Shown here in pieces: positions 50,362-63,000 of a DNA stretch of 64,000 nucleotides (position 1 is its first letter; every line of letters begins with the position of its first letter). The stretch spans positions 5,363,501-5,427,500 of the forward strand of contig NC_092020.1 in the NCBI RefSeq assembly GCF_042242105.1. The letters are read 5' to 3'. A program made the position numbers and the translations under genes. Under the pieces are notes generated by a model. It saw only the letters and a program-made list of their open reading frames with translations. It was not told where the DNA came from and made no database searches. The stretch is from Pempheris klunzingeri. Taxonomy: Eukaryota > Chordata > Actinopteri > Acropomatiformes > Pempheridae.

Positions 50362-51965
50362 GCAAATGTAGCATTCGGTCGGTGGAGGGCGCAGCACCAA
50401 CCAGCCATCCACGTGGCCTCTGAAATACACTACCTGTACCTGTTTGTCCCGGCTGTTGGCTGACTCCAGTGAAGAGTCTTATTTGGGTATTAACATTGAC
50501 TTGCACTTTTGTTTGCATGTGTTGTGGCAGACTCTCCCTCTGATCACATTCATACTTCACAATAGCTGACCACATTTTACTCCTTACACAGAAATGTAGA
50601 TTCTTAAAGTAAAGCTGAATATTGGTTATGTCATGACTGTGATGCTGGTGGCAGAATTATAACCCATAACAGTGTGCTCAGAAAGTTAAAACTGAAATGC
50701 TTCCAGGGTCGCAGCAGCCTGTTTAATGTTGGAGACATTTTAACCCAGATTCTGCTGAGGTCTAATATCAACAAAAACTAAGCACATGTAAGCAGTAACA
50801 TGTAAGTGTGTCAACTCATCAAATGAATGATGAGCCCTCTAGCTGTGTGTGCTTGCTTTTTACTATGGTCGTCCTCACACAGTGTGTATTCATTAGGCAT
50901 TTGGCTTTACAATGTAAACACTTAATGGGAAAGGACATGAAGTAGTCAGTTTTCAAACGAACATGAAACAATTAACAGAAAAGACTTAAATCATCAAGAT
51001 GACTTAAGTGCATGCTGCTAAATGGCATTCAGAATGACTCATCTTTGTAGTACTGACTGCAAATATGTCTCTCCTCAAGTCCTTTTCCATTAAGTGTTTT
51101 GGTCATTTTGCGTAACACCTGATTTAAATGCTGTCCTTATGGTCGCTGCTTCTCGCAGGCTGTCTTAATTCAGGATTTCGGTCTGAATGCACAGCAGTAA
51201 TCTTGTTCTACCCAAAATGTAGTTCAAATGGTAATGTAGCTGCGTTTTAACCCCAAAGGACATTAAATGAAACACAGTGACCTCAGCTGGGGTTTGGAGA
51301 CATTACACTGCTGTAACCAGTGGTTAGCTGTGGTTGTTTGGCACCTTGTGGGCCATGCTGGAGTATTTCACCTCGATACACATCATGTCATGTTTACAGT
51401 AGAGGATATGAAAAATAAGCTTTTACAATAATCTGTATACATTTTTGACCAGTTCTGTTGTGATCAAACCAAAATTTGTACCAAAGGGAAACGAGTGTAT
51501 GCTGGTATAAATAGTAAGTGATAGAGCTACTGAATACTGGACCACCTGAACACAAATATACATATTACCAACTAATCTGAGTATATGTGCCATCTCAGCT
51601 GTAAAATAAGCATCAAAACTGCTGACTTTATTAGCGTAGTACACATTAGGTGAATACGAATACTGCAAAATACTGCAAATGAACAATGCAGATATTATCA
51701 AGCAAAGCATGTTATAATTATTTTTGTACTATGACTTTTTTTGACCACTGTATTCTTGCTTTAATGCATGTTGTTTTTATGTGTATCAGAGTGTCTAAAA
51801 TGTCTTGTCATAATGAATTCTGATCTTGTATGAAAGACGGAGCTTTATGTTGTGTTTATTTGTTCAGATGGAATAAGAGCCAAATTTGTTAAACTGTTCT
51901 AAATGTAAAGTTGTGTCATTTGTGTCAGTTTTCATTTGAAATAAATTCGCTACTGTTAATCGCAT
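50362..51965 (+). other. mtmr7: mtmr7 3' UTR
   Basis: AT-rich noncoding tail after the TGA. AATAAA at 51940-51945 is the likely polyadenylation signal. No conserved frame on either strand. Confidence 0.6.
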
Positions 51966-51994
51966 TGCTCTAATTTGACTGTGTTCTTGCCTGA

Positions 51995-52260
51995 TCTTTA
52001 AAGGGTCAGTTCACCCAGTTTGCAAAACAAAAAAAACAGATTTTCTCACACATCCCTAGTGGTGTTTAGTAATGCAGTGGTTTGAGGTTTTGTTCTGGAT
52101 AAAATAAGGATTATTCTTTCAGGAGGAAGAAATCCACTAAAAAATGTTGACTGTGAGATCTCCCACAGTAACTGGAACATTGACTGCAGAAATATTTTTG
52201 ACTGCTCCATTGTTTTGGGGTGTATGCAGTATTTTCAGACTAATATGTCAATCCCTGGAC
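51995..52260. repeat. Probable dispersed repeat between mtmr7 and cnot7
   Basis: It begins TTTAAAGGGTCAGTTCACCC, very close to the terminal repeat of the element at 24301-24485. The following sequence (TTTTCTCACACATCCCTAGT) is a phrase I recall from fish repeats. No matching right end was found, so limits are approximate. Confidence 0.35.
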
Positions 52261-52979
52261 AAATAAAACCAAAACTATCTGGCTAGAGAGAGGGGTAGAT
52301 ACCACAAGGGACCAGATAGAAACAGGCATATAAAAGGCAAAATCAAGGACGCTAGGACAGCTAGAAACCCATATAAGTTGACCAAAGGGCCACTTTTTGT
52401 CATTCTCAAGAATCCTAGTTGCCAAATCATCTTAACTCACAAACAATATGTGTCATTTTGACTGTTACTAGGTAAACCTCTACCAGAGTTTATGACGTTA
52501 TCAGTCAGATTCAGTCAGTGGCAGCAAAGACCATTCCTCATTGCTGGGATCAGAGCTCCAGTCCCTGTTGCTGATGAACATCAGTCCAGCTGTATTGGCC
52601 ATGAGCCAGAGCCAGACCCTGAAGCCCTGTGGGCACCAGTGCTGCTGCTCTGTGGCTCATCCAGCTGTCTGCTTTCACTTATTATCTGCAAGCACAGAGG
52701 ATTTTACTGTGAGGATCAACAATGCTTTTGTGTTTTCTTTTTTGTGTCTTTGTCACTATATTGTTTTTAGAAAATGTATTAGTCTTAAACCAAACTGCCT
52801 AAGTGAAAAATAGAACTACAAGAGATTATGTTATCCACATATTTTCCACAGTGAGAAATTCAATTTTTAAATCTCTACAACGTTTAAAGGTTTAATTTGC
52901 TTTTGTAAGGATTAGGGTGAAGGAGAGGGTCACATGTAGTAGTTTGTCTTAACCCTCCTCTCTGTGGACACTTGTCAAA

Positions 52980-53211
52980 TCAATATGACGTAGGCCACAC
53001 GGCCGTGCACACGCACATGACGTTTGTGTTTTACGTGATGACGTCGTGTTGTAGAATCAGCTATGATGGCAGCTGTAGGTTGACATCGATACATTACTGA
53101 ATATAAACTATTTAAAAGTTAGCGGAAAACCCCCGACACAATAACGTAGAACAAATATACAGTTTCTAGATAGCACACACTTAAAACACACACCGCCCGG
53201 TTTGGGGAACG
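52980..53211 (+). promoter_or_regulatory. cnot7: cnot7 promoter and noncoding first exon
   Basis: Three TGACGT (CRE/ATF half-site) motifs lie at 52986-52991, 53018-53023 and 53039-53044, the last as TGACGTCG, with TTACGTGA at 53031. They are followed by an ATGATGGCAGC (YY1-like) motif and a donor (G|GTAAGT) after 53211. No TATA box is visible. The first exon (about 53060-53211) is noncoding and splices to an exon holding the ATG at 53916. Confidence 0.6.
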
Positions 53212-53915
53212 GTAAGTTCACGAGGCTGCAGTGAGCTTTGCAGTATCAAAGTGGCGCCGAGTGTGTGTGTGTATATGCGTGTGTGTGAGCGCGCCCTGCT
53301 AGTTACTCACCTCTTTCATGTCCTGCACACACTCTTCGTCATCTGTGGAGCGAGCCGTCTGCCTGAGAGGTGTGTTTAATGTGTACACAGCCTCCCACCT
53401 GAGAGCCTCCACTGTCCTGCTACTGTTCGCTAACTCTGTAGCCGGCTAGCTGCTACAGGTAACCTAGCTAAAGTGCAGCCTGCGACGAGCTAATGTTCAC
53501 AGGGCCAAGCACACACGTCCTGCATATGTTAAACAGGCTGCTGCTGTTTGCATGTCTGATGCTTTTACGTGACTTTAGCAGTTAACGTGAAGTATTGCAG
53601 TGGAGAGGACGTACAAACCTCTCCGAGACTGAACTAGCTTCCCCAATGTTGACACTGACATTGACATATCAGTGATTTGATACCCTGAGCAGGTTGCATT
53701 TCCTGCAGTTACTATTATAACGTTATATATTGTCAGCCAAATGGGTTGTCAGCATTTCTTGGGTATCTGGGGATCATGTGTTCTGTGCCTTTCTCCTCCC
53801 ATCTCTCATTATTTGGTCTGTCACAGGTCAGCAGATTGGAGGTCTGTGAATCAATTGTCTTCTTGAAGTCCTTTTTTGTTGTGCTGTCTCTCTCTTTGCA
53901 TGGTGAAGTGGCACT

Positions 53916-56681
53916 ATGCCCGCAGCTACTGTGGATCACAGCCAAAGAATATGTGAGGTTTGGGCCAATAACCTGGAGGAGGAGCTGAAGAGGATCCGAC
54001 ATGTCATTCGAAAATACAATTACATTGCTATGGTGAGTGGTGCTCGCTGAGAACAAGAACGTGTCCGACACAACCAGATTTCCGTTGTGCATAATGAGTT
54101 ATCTGTCTTCATACAGGACACGGAGTTTCCAGGTGTAGTAGCCAGACCAATCGGAGAGTTCAGAAGCAACGCTGACTATCAGTACCAGTTACTGCGCTGC
54201 AATGTGGATTTGCTCAAGATAATCCAGCTTGGCCTCACGTTTATGAACGAACAAGGGGAATATCCTCCGGGAACATCAACATGGCAGTTCAATTTTAAGT
54301 TTAACCTCACGTAAGATGACTTTTGTGCTTGAGTCGTTCTTATGTGGCGTTCGAATTGGAGTGCTCGGTGCCGTGTATTCTGAGATAACTAGAGTTTGCA
54401 CGATGGTTTTAGCCATCATTTGAATGTACTCACTAATTAGAACTGGCAGGTTTTGTTCATGTATTTTCATCGAAGGTAAGAGAGTCTCAGCTTGCTAACA
54501 GCACATAGAGATGAGACGTTAGGGAAGGTTACACATTTAACTACAGAAAACAAAGACTAGATGTACAGTTGGTCATTACTCACACAGCCCTGTCAAAATA
54601 CATCTTGTCGGTTTGTTGATGTTTGAGGATAAATTCTTTCAACTGCGTGCACTTGCTTGATTGTCTTTTGTGGTTAAAATAATAACAGTGTGACGTGTGT
54701 CTGTTACCAGAGAAGATATGTATGCACAGGACTCCATCGAGCTCCTGACCACTTCAGGGATTCAGTTCAAGAAGCACGAGGACGAAGGCATCGAGACGCT
54801 GTACTTTGCCGAGCTGCTGATGACGTCAGGAGTGGTGCTCTGCGACGGGGTCAAGTGGCTGTCTTTTCACAGGTAATCTGCCTATGTAGCTAGTGTTTAA
54901 TGCAGTCAGTTACGTTTTTCATCGTGGCAGCTTTGCCGTAGACGGCCCTACTGCTGCCTGGCAACAAGGCTCAAATACATTGTGCTCTGAGCGTTCAGAA
55001 AAATTGATATTTTGTGTTTTGTTTGTTTGTTATTCATTTGATTGTTTTCTTTCTTTATTTTGTCTTTAGTGAGAGGTAAGGTGATCTGTGATCACCTCTC
55101 TTTCAAACATGTTAAAACAAGAAAGTGTCCTATGATGCAATGAACACTTGTGTTGTGGTATTGTGGTCTGTAATGACGAAGCAAGCCTTTGTTCCACTGG
55201 TATTTTCTGCACTCTGCTTCTTAACATCTTCATTTCATACTCAGTTTCCCACTGTGTCTCCATGGCAAACTGAGGCTAAAGATAACCCGGCTTTGGAAAA
55301 AAAAAAACAAAGCTTAGGTTTGAAACATCACTGTCATCTGTTTCAGGTATTTAGAACACACCTTTACCAACAGGCTTTAATGTCATGTTGATTTTCTGTA
55401 GAGTCTTTGTTGTATGTATGTTTTTATCACGTGCTCCTTTTAATTCACCCTCTTTTCCAATCCAGTCTTAACTTTGATAGATAATTGGTCTGTTGTGATC
55501 AAACCAAGCGTCTTATTCATCTTTTTTCAGTTCCTATTAGCTATTGATTAGTAGGGTACTCATCCAAATCACAGGCTCCTTTCTGGGACTTTGGGAGTAG
55601 TTTCTTGTCATTACATGTGCAGTAGTCTTGTGTACTTAACATAAGGTGAAGCAGGTACAGGTGAAAGCCTGTCGTCCTTTCTTTAATTACCTCTGTGTCA
55701 TGGCAGATTGGAAGTGACAGAGTCTCTTGATCCTGCTCCTGTGTGTGCTTTAAAATCAATGTTAAAAGGTGTGCATGTGTGTTTGTGTGTGCGTGTTTTG
55801 CAGTGGTTACGACTTTGGATACCTGATCAAGATTCTGTCCAACGCAAACCTGCCTGAGGAGGAGGTGGACTTCTTTGAGATTCTCCGCTTGTACTTTCCA
55901 GTCATTTATGATGTCAAGTACCTCATGAAGAGCTGTAAAAACCTGAAGGTACATCAATAAATATTTAAGCAGGTAGCACAGGGTATCTCTTGTTTTATTC
56001 ATTTATAGCTTCACACCTTGTTGTGATCGCTCGTTAGTGTGGCCTTCAGGTTTTACTTTGACCAGAAGCGTGCAAATGGAGTGACCGACGGCGTTTTGTT
56101 CTCAGGGCGGACTGCAGGAGGTAGCTGAGCAGCTGGAGCTGGAGAGGATCGGACCGCAGCATCAGGCTGGCTCGGACTCTTTACTCACAGGCATGGCTTT
56201 CTTCAAGATGAGAGAGGTACGCTTCTCAAGTGAGAGGGGCCCCTCAGGGGGCACAGACCAATGTTTGCAGAGGATGTGATCAGCTTTTAACCAGTTAACT
56301 GATGAATTGAAGAACTCCGCTTCACAATTGATTTTCAAAATTGTTGATTACGAACAATCAATCACTTAATTGAAAATCATATTTGCCCCAAAATCCTTCC
56401 TAATGAATGAAAGTGGACTAATGCACTCGTCAGCATCCTCTCATTGGTTCTGGCTTCAGATTTACTGTTTAGTACAAATATTGTGGCTCTCTGGAGACTT
56501 TCCACTGAAACTTGTTCTCAGTATCGGGTGTTTTTATTTTCCCCCACAGATGTTCTTTGAGGATCATATCGACGATGCAAAGTACTGTGGTCACTTGTAC
56601 GGGCTCGGCTCCGGCTCGGCCTACGTCCAGAACGGAACAGGGAACGCTTACGAAGAGGAGGCGAACAAGCAGCAGTCGTGA
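53916..56681 (+). CDS. cnot7: CCR4-NOT transcription complex subunit 7 (CAF1 deadenylase)
   Basis: Six coding exons: 53916-54032, 54117-54310, 54711-54872, 55804-55948, 56106-56216, 56550-56681 (TGA). The frame is 286 residues; human CNOT7 is 285 and nearly identical. It is the DEDD-family 3'-5' exoribonuclease of the CCR4-NOT complex, shortening mRNA poly(A) tails in the cytoplasm and used in microRNA-mediated decay. Catalytic Asp40 and Glu42 are seen in MDTEFPG, and the [11 protein letters not shown] and [19 protein letters not shown] blocks are intact. The C-terminus [19 protein letters not shown] identifies CNOT7 rather than CNOT8. A 6-base microexon is possible in the intron after 54872. 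Confidence 0.97.
55070..55075 (+). other. cnot7: Possible 6-base microexon in cnot7
   Basis: TGAGAG is bounded by a long pyrimidine tract ending in TTTAG and by a strong donor GTAAGG. Inclusion keeps frame and would turn FHS-GYDF into FHSESGYDF. This is inference from splice consensus only; the match may be chance. Confidence 0.25.
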
Positions 56682-58290
56682 CATCACTCTGAAACTCTCC
56701 CATCCTGTGGTTCACGTGCACAATGAGTGCGGCGCCGAAGCCAAGCTTCGCTTACCGGATGATAATAACGGAAGAAACAAAACAAAAACATACACACATC
56801 ATTTAGCAAGCTGCTTCTCATAGGCTCTGCTCACCTTAGACGACTGAATACGATGGTCAAAATAGGAAAAAAAAGAATCCCAGATGTCTTCACACAAGCC
56901 CCTGCTGGCTGTGTGCGTATGTGTGTGTGTGTGTGTGTGTGAGTGAGTGCGTGCGTGTGAGTTTAGTCTTTTATTCCTACGACGCTTTGCAGGCGGCCCT
57001 GGTTGGATCAGTTCAATTTAACATGCTTGAAAAGACGGGATTTTAGTTTTCCTAAAACGTTCTGTAGAAATGTTTTGCACTTTAAAGCTCTAACCTGATT
57101 TTATATGGAAAGCTGAAAATGTTTCTGGTGTCTTTCTCCTCTTTGTTGCCTTCTCTTCGTTCCCATTGTCACATTGTGAACATGTAAATGTTTTCGATCA
57201 CACTCAGCCTTAACATTAGCTGCATTCTTTATATTTTAAACTTTAATTTATTGAGCCGCCAGTCTGACATTGACCAGACGGCGCGGTCAACACTAAAACG
57301 CTGCATGTCAGTGCGCTTGCCCCTCAGGCGTTGGATTCTTTGTATGATTATGAGAAAGGGAGCTCTCAGTGAGTGTGTGCACATGAATATCTCATTGAAG
57401 TGTTTTTTTTTTTCTGTTCATTTAGAGAGAATATTTCTAATGACCTGAACAGGCTCTAACCCCACTGTGAAAAGCCTTTAACTAACGAGCCGGAGTGTTC
57501 CGCTCACACAGGGATGGGATACTAGTTTCGTCCTCATTATTTATTAGTTGCTGTTTGCTGTTTTCCTGTCGGTCGCATACGAGGATATATACAGTATGTA
57601 CCAGATGCATACTTTTCATAGGAGGAATGCGTATTATTTGTGCATGTAAACACCCTCGCTGACACCGAGCACACATGAACACAGACACATCACCGCTCTA
57701 CTTGGTCCTGCGCCAATTTCAAATTCATCAGACCTCAAAATAAAATGAAAAACAATTCAAAAGTATTAAAAAAAAAAACGCTCACCTGCTGTAGGACACC
57801 CTGAACTACTCTGTTGGGAGTAAATTTTCATTTTTAAGTAAAATGGAGGTTTTGTAGAGTTTTAGTGTTGTAATAAAAGAAGAAAAACACTTTTACGCAT
57901 TGGGAAAAAGAACAATAACGTTGCTTTTTAACACATCTTTTTGTTCCAGTGAAGTTAATTTCACTTGTAGTTCTGGCCTTTTGAATGACTTTTTTTTTTT
58001 TTTTGTATTGCTTTCCAGTTCATTCATGCTGCGTAGAACAGCCGCATGTACTAAAACGTTTGAATAAATGCTGTGTTGTTGAATAGTATCCTGAACTATC
58101 ATAGGTGTGTGTTGAAGTGTAGGTTTACGACTTATTAACCTCCGTCAGTGTCAGAAACTGACAACTGAAACTCTTCTTTCGTTTCTTTCTGCAGCACATA
58201 TTTCACACTGTAAAGGGGTAAAAGAGGAATATGCAATATACAAGAGGATTGTTTTTAGATTATTTTGTAAATAAAGGCTTGAAACTTTTC
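56682..58290 (+). other. cnot7: cnot7 3' UTR
   Basis: Noncoding tail with a GT-rich microsatellite (about 56911-56960) and AATAAA motifs at 58064-58069 and 58270-58275, either of which could end the transcript. Confidence 0.55.
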
Positions 58291-58364
58291 TACCATGAAG
58301 TGCTTTTGGCCGTGAATGAGTCCAGCTTCCTCTCAGCACGTAACAAAGAGACGAGTGAAGAGGC

Positions 58365-59749
58365 TGAAGATGAGTCCGTTTTATTCGTATAAGGCATCAC
58401 AACTGTACAGTACGTTACCTCACACATCCATATTGTCTCTTGAGTCACACAGACAGAAGAATAGAAAAATATAGATTGACACTGTCACCATGGAGCTTTT
58501 TTGAAACAAGCATACATTCTTCCAACTAATTTTCAGTGATGGTTTATTAGTTTCCAGCCAGAGACGAGAAGAGACAGAATCCTCAGAAGGTGAAAATATT
58601 CTGTACAAAGCGGCTGGAGCTGCTGTCTGCCTTTTTTTATTTATTTATTTTTTTCTGTTGTTTTTTGCTCTGCAGTACATCCACAACATCGTGTTGCGAG
58701 TTAGAAAAACACCCAGCGGTATCTGCTTTTTGGTGGTGAACACATCTGCAGCATTCCACAGGGGCTTTGCTGTGCACGGTGCAGTTTGATGTGGACCGCA
58801 GGCTACAAGACAGCACTTCACATATTTGGCAGGGACAGGCGCTGTCGCAGCTCTCAGGTGTTCCAGTGTGGCAGCAGCGTCCTCACTCATGCCATAATGA
58901 GTCAGAAGAGCCCTTATTCAAATTACTAATTAATACACTTCTTTTGTTGCTGTTGCTTCCGAGCAAAGGGGAGAACATGTTGTGGTTCAGTCCATTACAA
59001 CAAGGTGTGTTTGTGTTGACATCCTGAGATGAGAGCATGCATCAGTTCAACGTCCACGACACTCAACATGGTGGGTGGAAAACCTGCCCCTCCCCCAACT
59101 TAAAAAAAAAGAATAATTAACAAAAGAAAAAAAAAACTTGGCTAAAGGAGCATCAGTTACACCACATTAACACCACTACTAATCTATACTCAATGTGCAA
59201 ACATTTGGCAAACTTACGACAGCATTTCTTTATGTGCTAAGCTAATATAATAACACAAAACAACTGAACTTGGAGATAATCCTACTGGAACATACAAAAG
59301 CAGCTCACACTGATCCCCTCGTATACAAAGTGCAAAAACATCTCTTCCATTGCTGCTCTGTGCTTATTCATGTACAAACAAAAGAAAATGCTATTGTTGG
59401 AATGCAGTTTTCATTTCCACCTGCTCTGAAGCCCCAAACGCTCTCAGACAGCAGCAGGTACAACAGTAATACTGAGGATGATAATCATTCATTTTTCTCT
59501 GGTTTGCATGGGATAATCAGTCATTTAATCCTCTCAGAAGCAGTGAGGAGAACAACAGATATTGATGATGTCACCACCACGTCGCGTTCTGATAGGCACA
59601 GACACCGAGGAGGGGGCAGCATAGACCTGTCGGGTAAATCACACACAGAGATATCGATTTAGCGTGTTTAAATGTGGAGATGTGTTTATATATGTGAGTG
59701 TCAACGTACTTTTCTGGGTTAAAGGTGTCACCTCTGACTGTGACTCTGT
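58365..59749 (-). other. zdhhc2: zdhhc2 3' UTR
   Basis: Noncoding tail of zdhhc2 after its stop at 59752-59750. TTTATT at 58380-58385 (AATAAA on the coding strand) is the likely polyadenylation signal. The end comes within about 100 bases of the cnot7 3' end. Confidence 0.55.
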
Positions 59750-60024
59750 TTACGCCTCATTTTCTATGGTCATGCCGGGGTTGCTGGCACCTGAACAAAG
59801 AAGAAGAAGAAGAAGAAGAAAAAAACTCCATCATCTTTAAAAGTGTATTTCAACAATGTGTTTTGTGTTGCGTGAACTGAATGATGAGGAGGAAACATGA
59901 TCTCACCCTTCTTGTCTTTGTCTGTTGCACTGTCACTCTCTGTCCAGGAGGGGGTGCTGGTGAGCAGGCGACTCTGAGACTCCCTCAGCGGCTTGGAGGG
60001 GAACTGGCGGCCCTCTGCTGCACT

Positions 60025-60059
<35 letters not shown>

Positions 60060-63000
60060 AGCGGGGTCCAGACCAGGGACCATGGTCCCCACTGAGGACT
60101 GTTTCTGGGCTTTAAAGAAAATAGTCCTAAATCCTGTAATCCTGTGATCTGAATTATTCATTTAAAACCGTGAGGTGGTTTTTCCTGCATCATTAAACCT
60201 ACAGGGCTAATAAACCACTAGGGGCTGACTGCAGTTGTACAGACTCTTTTGTTTCCACCTGGCTCTACTATCTTAACGTGCTCTTCATGTTTCTTTACTC
60301 ACCTCTTGTTGGCGGGGTTGGAGCCCGTGGGCGACGAGGGCTGCTCGGGGTCCAGATTCACCAGACAGGTTGGGAACGAGCAACCGTCCCCTGAACTGGA
60401 AAACCAGCAGAAAACGCAGTAAAATGAACAGCTTGATGTTTAAATAACTAGCTGTTATAAATCAGGTCAATGCAGCTGGTATTATGAACATCAGTATATT
60501 TAATTGTTATGTATTCTCTTTCATGTGCGTGGACATGATGGCTATCAGAGTTATAAATGCTAAAGCACAGTGTAAATACGCTGTACAGTAACCAGCTGTT
60601 CAAAGTGATTGAACAAAATGAGCTTCTGTGTATAATTACAGCTGAATTTGTTGTTCACAGCAGCAACTTTTGTTCACACGTTCAAAAATGTAAAGTTTGG
60701 GAAGTTAATGTTTGAATAATGAACCCAGAGTTATATATTTATGATATTTTCCAGTATGAATGACTAATGCTGCAAAGCTGGAGCTTCTGCATTAATTCAC
60801 AGTGTTGATGTTGTTTACTGAATCTAATTCTTCCTCGTCTCCGCTGGGTGTTTTTCCTCTTTTGAAACGTTTAGTTTCAAACTAAGTGACAGAGGGCTCT
60901 AATCCCTGAGTTTAGCACTGACTGACTTCTTTCAGCACTTCTCTGAGATCCTGAGTGAGATTATCTGAACCACAGAAGTATTCTCTGAGGGGAATGTGTG
61001 CCATTGCTGTGCACATTGACGCAGATTTTCTAATTAATATGAACACTCATTGCCTCACATAATTATAGATGCAGTGGGAGTAAATTGGGGCTTTAAATCA
61101 CTTAATATTAGGTTTTAATACTATAGGATATGTATCCTAAAAACTGTACTTGTCCAGTTGATCAGTGTGCGATAATAACCAAACAATTCACACATTCTCT
61201 CCCTCAGATTTCTTCAGCATAACTTTTTATTCATATATTTTTTGACCATTTTATGCTTTTATTAGATAGAAGGGGGTGAAAGGATGCTGTTGTCATCATG
61301 CTTAGACACATTATAACCAGGTTTCAGCCAACAACACCAATCTAAGACACTAGAAAACCCAAATCTCTTCTTATTAGTTGGACTTGATGCTGCAGAGTCG
61401 TGGTTGTAAAAGCAGAGCCTGAAGTTTTTGACCTGATTGTCCTTCAGTCTAGACTCAAAGCTGCAGGCCATTGTGGCTCCTAAACTGTCAAACAACCTGC
61501 CAGGGGAAGTAATGAATCATTTCTAAACGCACAGACTTGCTTTATTGGATTTGTTTGTCTAGTTTGCCCTCCTTGAGTCCAATGTTTCATGTCATTTTAT
61601 TTGATAGGTGATTTTCTTCTGATTTGCCTTCGGTTAAAGCCCATGGGACCTTACCTGGAGAAGATGGGAATGGGCCAGTATTTCACCTCATCACCAAAGA
61701 CCTGGTGGAAGTTCTTACTGAAGCCCAGACTGAAGCCGTTCTTATCCGTGCCGTGGCGAAACACTGGAGCGCGCACAGCCTCTGAGAGGACACACACACG
61801 GGGGGGGGGGGTTAGTCTGACATGAGGATGAATAAATACAGCACTCCCTCTCAGCCTTTACACAAACCATCACTCAGACTATTAACAGGGGCTCATTCAG
61901 ACAGCAGATCAACACGAACGGCTCCTGCTGAATGGAACGACTCTCAATGAAAGTGTCTTTGTCGTACAGGAAAAGCAGATCTTGGGCCACTCTGGCCATG
62001 TGTGACTTCTCTTCCTAGCAGTGTCTGTTACTAAGCTGCTTACTGCCCTGAGCCTTGTGTCTTTGCATTACACTGTAACATACTCCTCTGGATAATCCAC
62101 TCTCCTCGACACACAGACAAAGTGTGCCACTGTGCACGCATAATGAGAAAGAGCTCCGTCTGATAACAGCCAAGAGAGGCTCACCAAATCACCGCACTGA
62201 TGAGGATGCTGACTGACGATGGGAAAAATGCAATGAAACATCCTTCATCATTAGCGCAGAGACGACGCTGTGCAAACTGTGGGCACACTGAGAGCTGATA
62301 CTGTGTAACTACTGCATCCGCAAACAGAACAAACACACACATAGGTGCCGCTTACCCAGTGTGGACCTGTTCTTGCAGACCAGCCAGCAGTGGTAGATGA
62401 AGAGCGAAGCCAGGCTGACTGAAAACATGGAGGCCGAGAAGAAGAGGAACAGGATGTGGAACTTGGCCTGAGTGTCCGGGAGGCCGTTCTGAGGGGGAAA
62501 CAACGACCAAGCAATCAAATAAATGCACAGAAACACTACGAGAAGACGCTACGACTCTCTGAGACTGAGTGGGATCTGAGAGATTTCTACTCAGGTCTTG
62601 TAGGGGAGCTCATTAAACTGTCTCTATGTCAGTGCCACTAACTAGCTGGTTGGCTCATACCAGGTATTCTCTCAGGCGGAAATGTGCTCTACCTCCAGCC
62701 TTGTGAAAAAAAAACAAATCAAAACACCACATATTTAACTCAGACTTCAATGGAGATATTTTGTGCAACCCAACAGTTTTGAGGAGGAAAAAAATATGTT
62801 CATGTTGTGGTAAAAATACTTACCAACCAAAATTTAATGAAGTATTGAAGATCTGTAGCAGTTATAAAAAGGCAGTAGAGTAGCGAATATGCCAAGAACA
62901 GCATGAAGTACTTGTAGTTGGAGAATCCTACACAGTTGTTCACCCTGCAGCGACAGTGACAGGATGTTAGTGTGGGAAAATGTTGTCATTAGTGCATGTT

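Noticed and set aside
52492-52813. Frames of about 90 codons between mtmr7 and cnot7, checked as a possible VPS37A remnant
   Set aside because: No VPS37/UEV-like peptide, no exon-intron structure and low-complexity ends.
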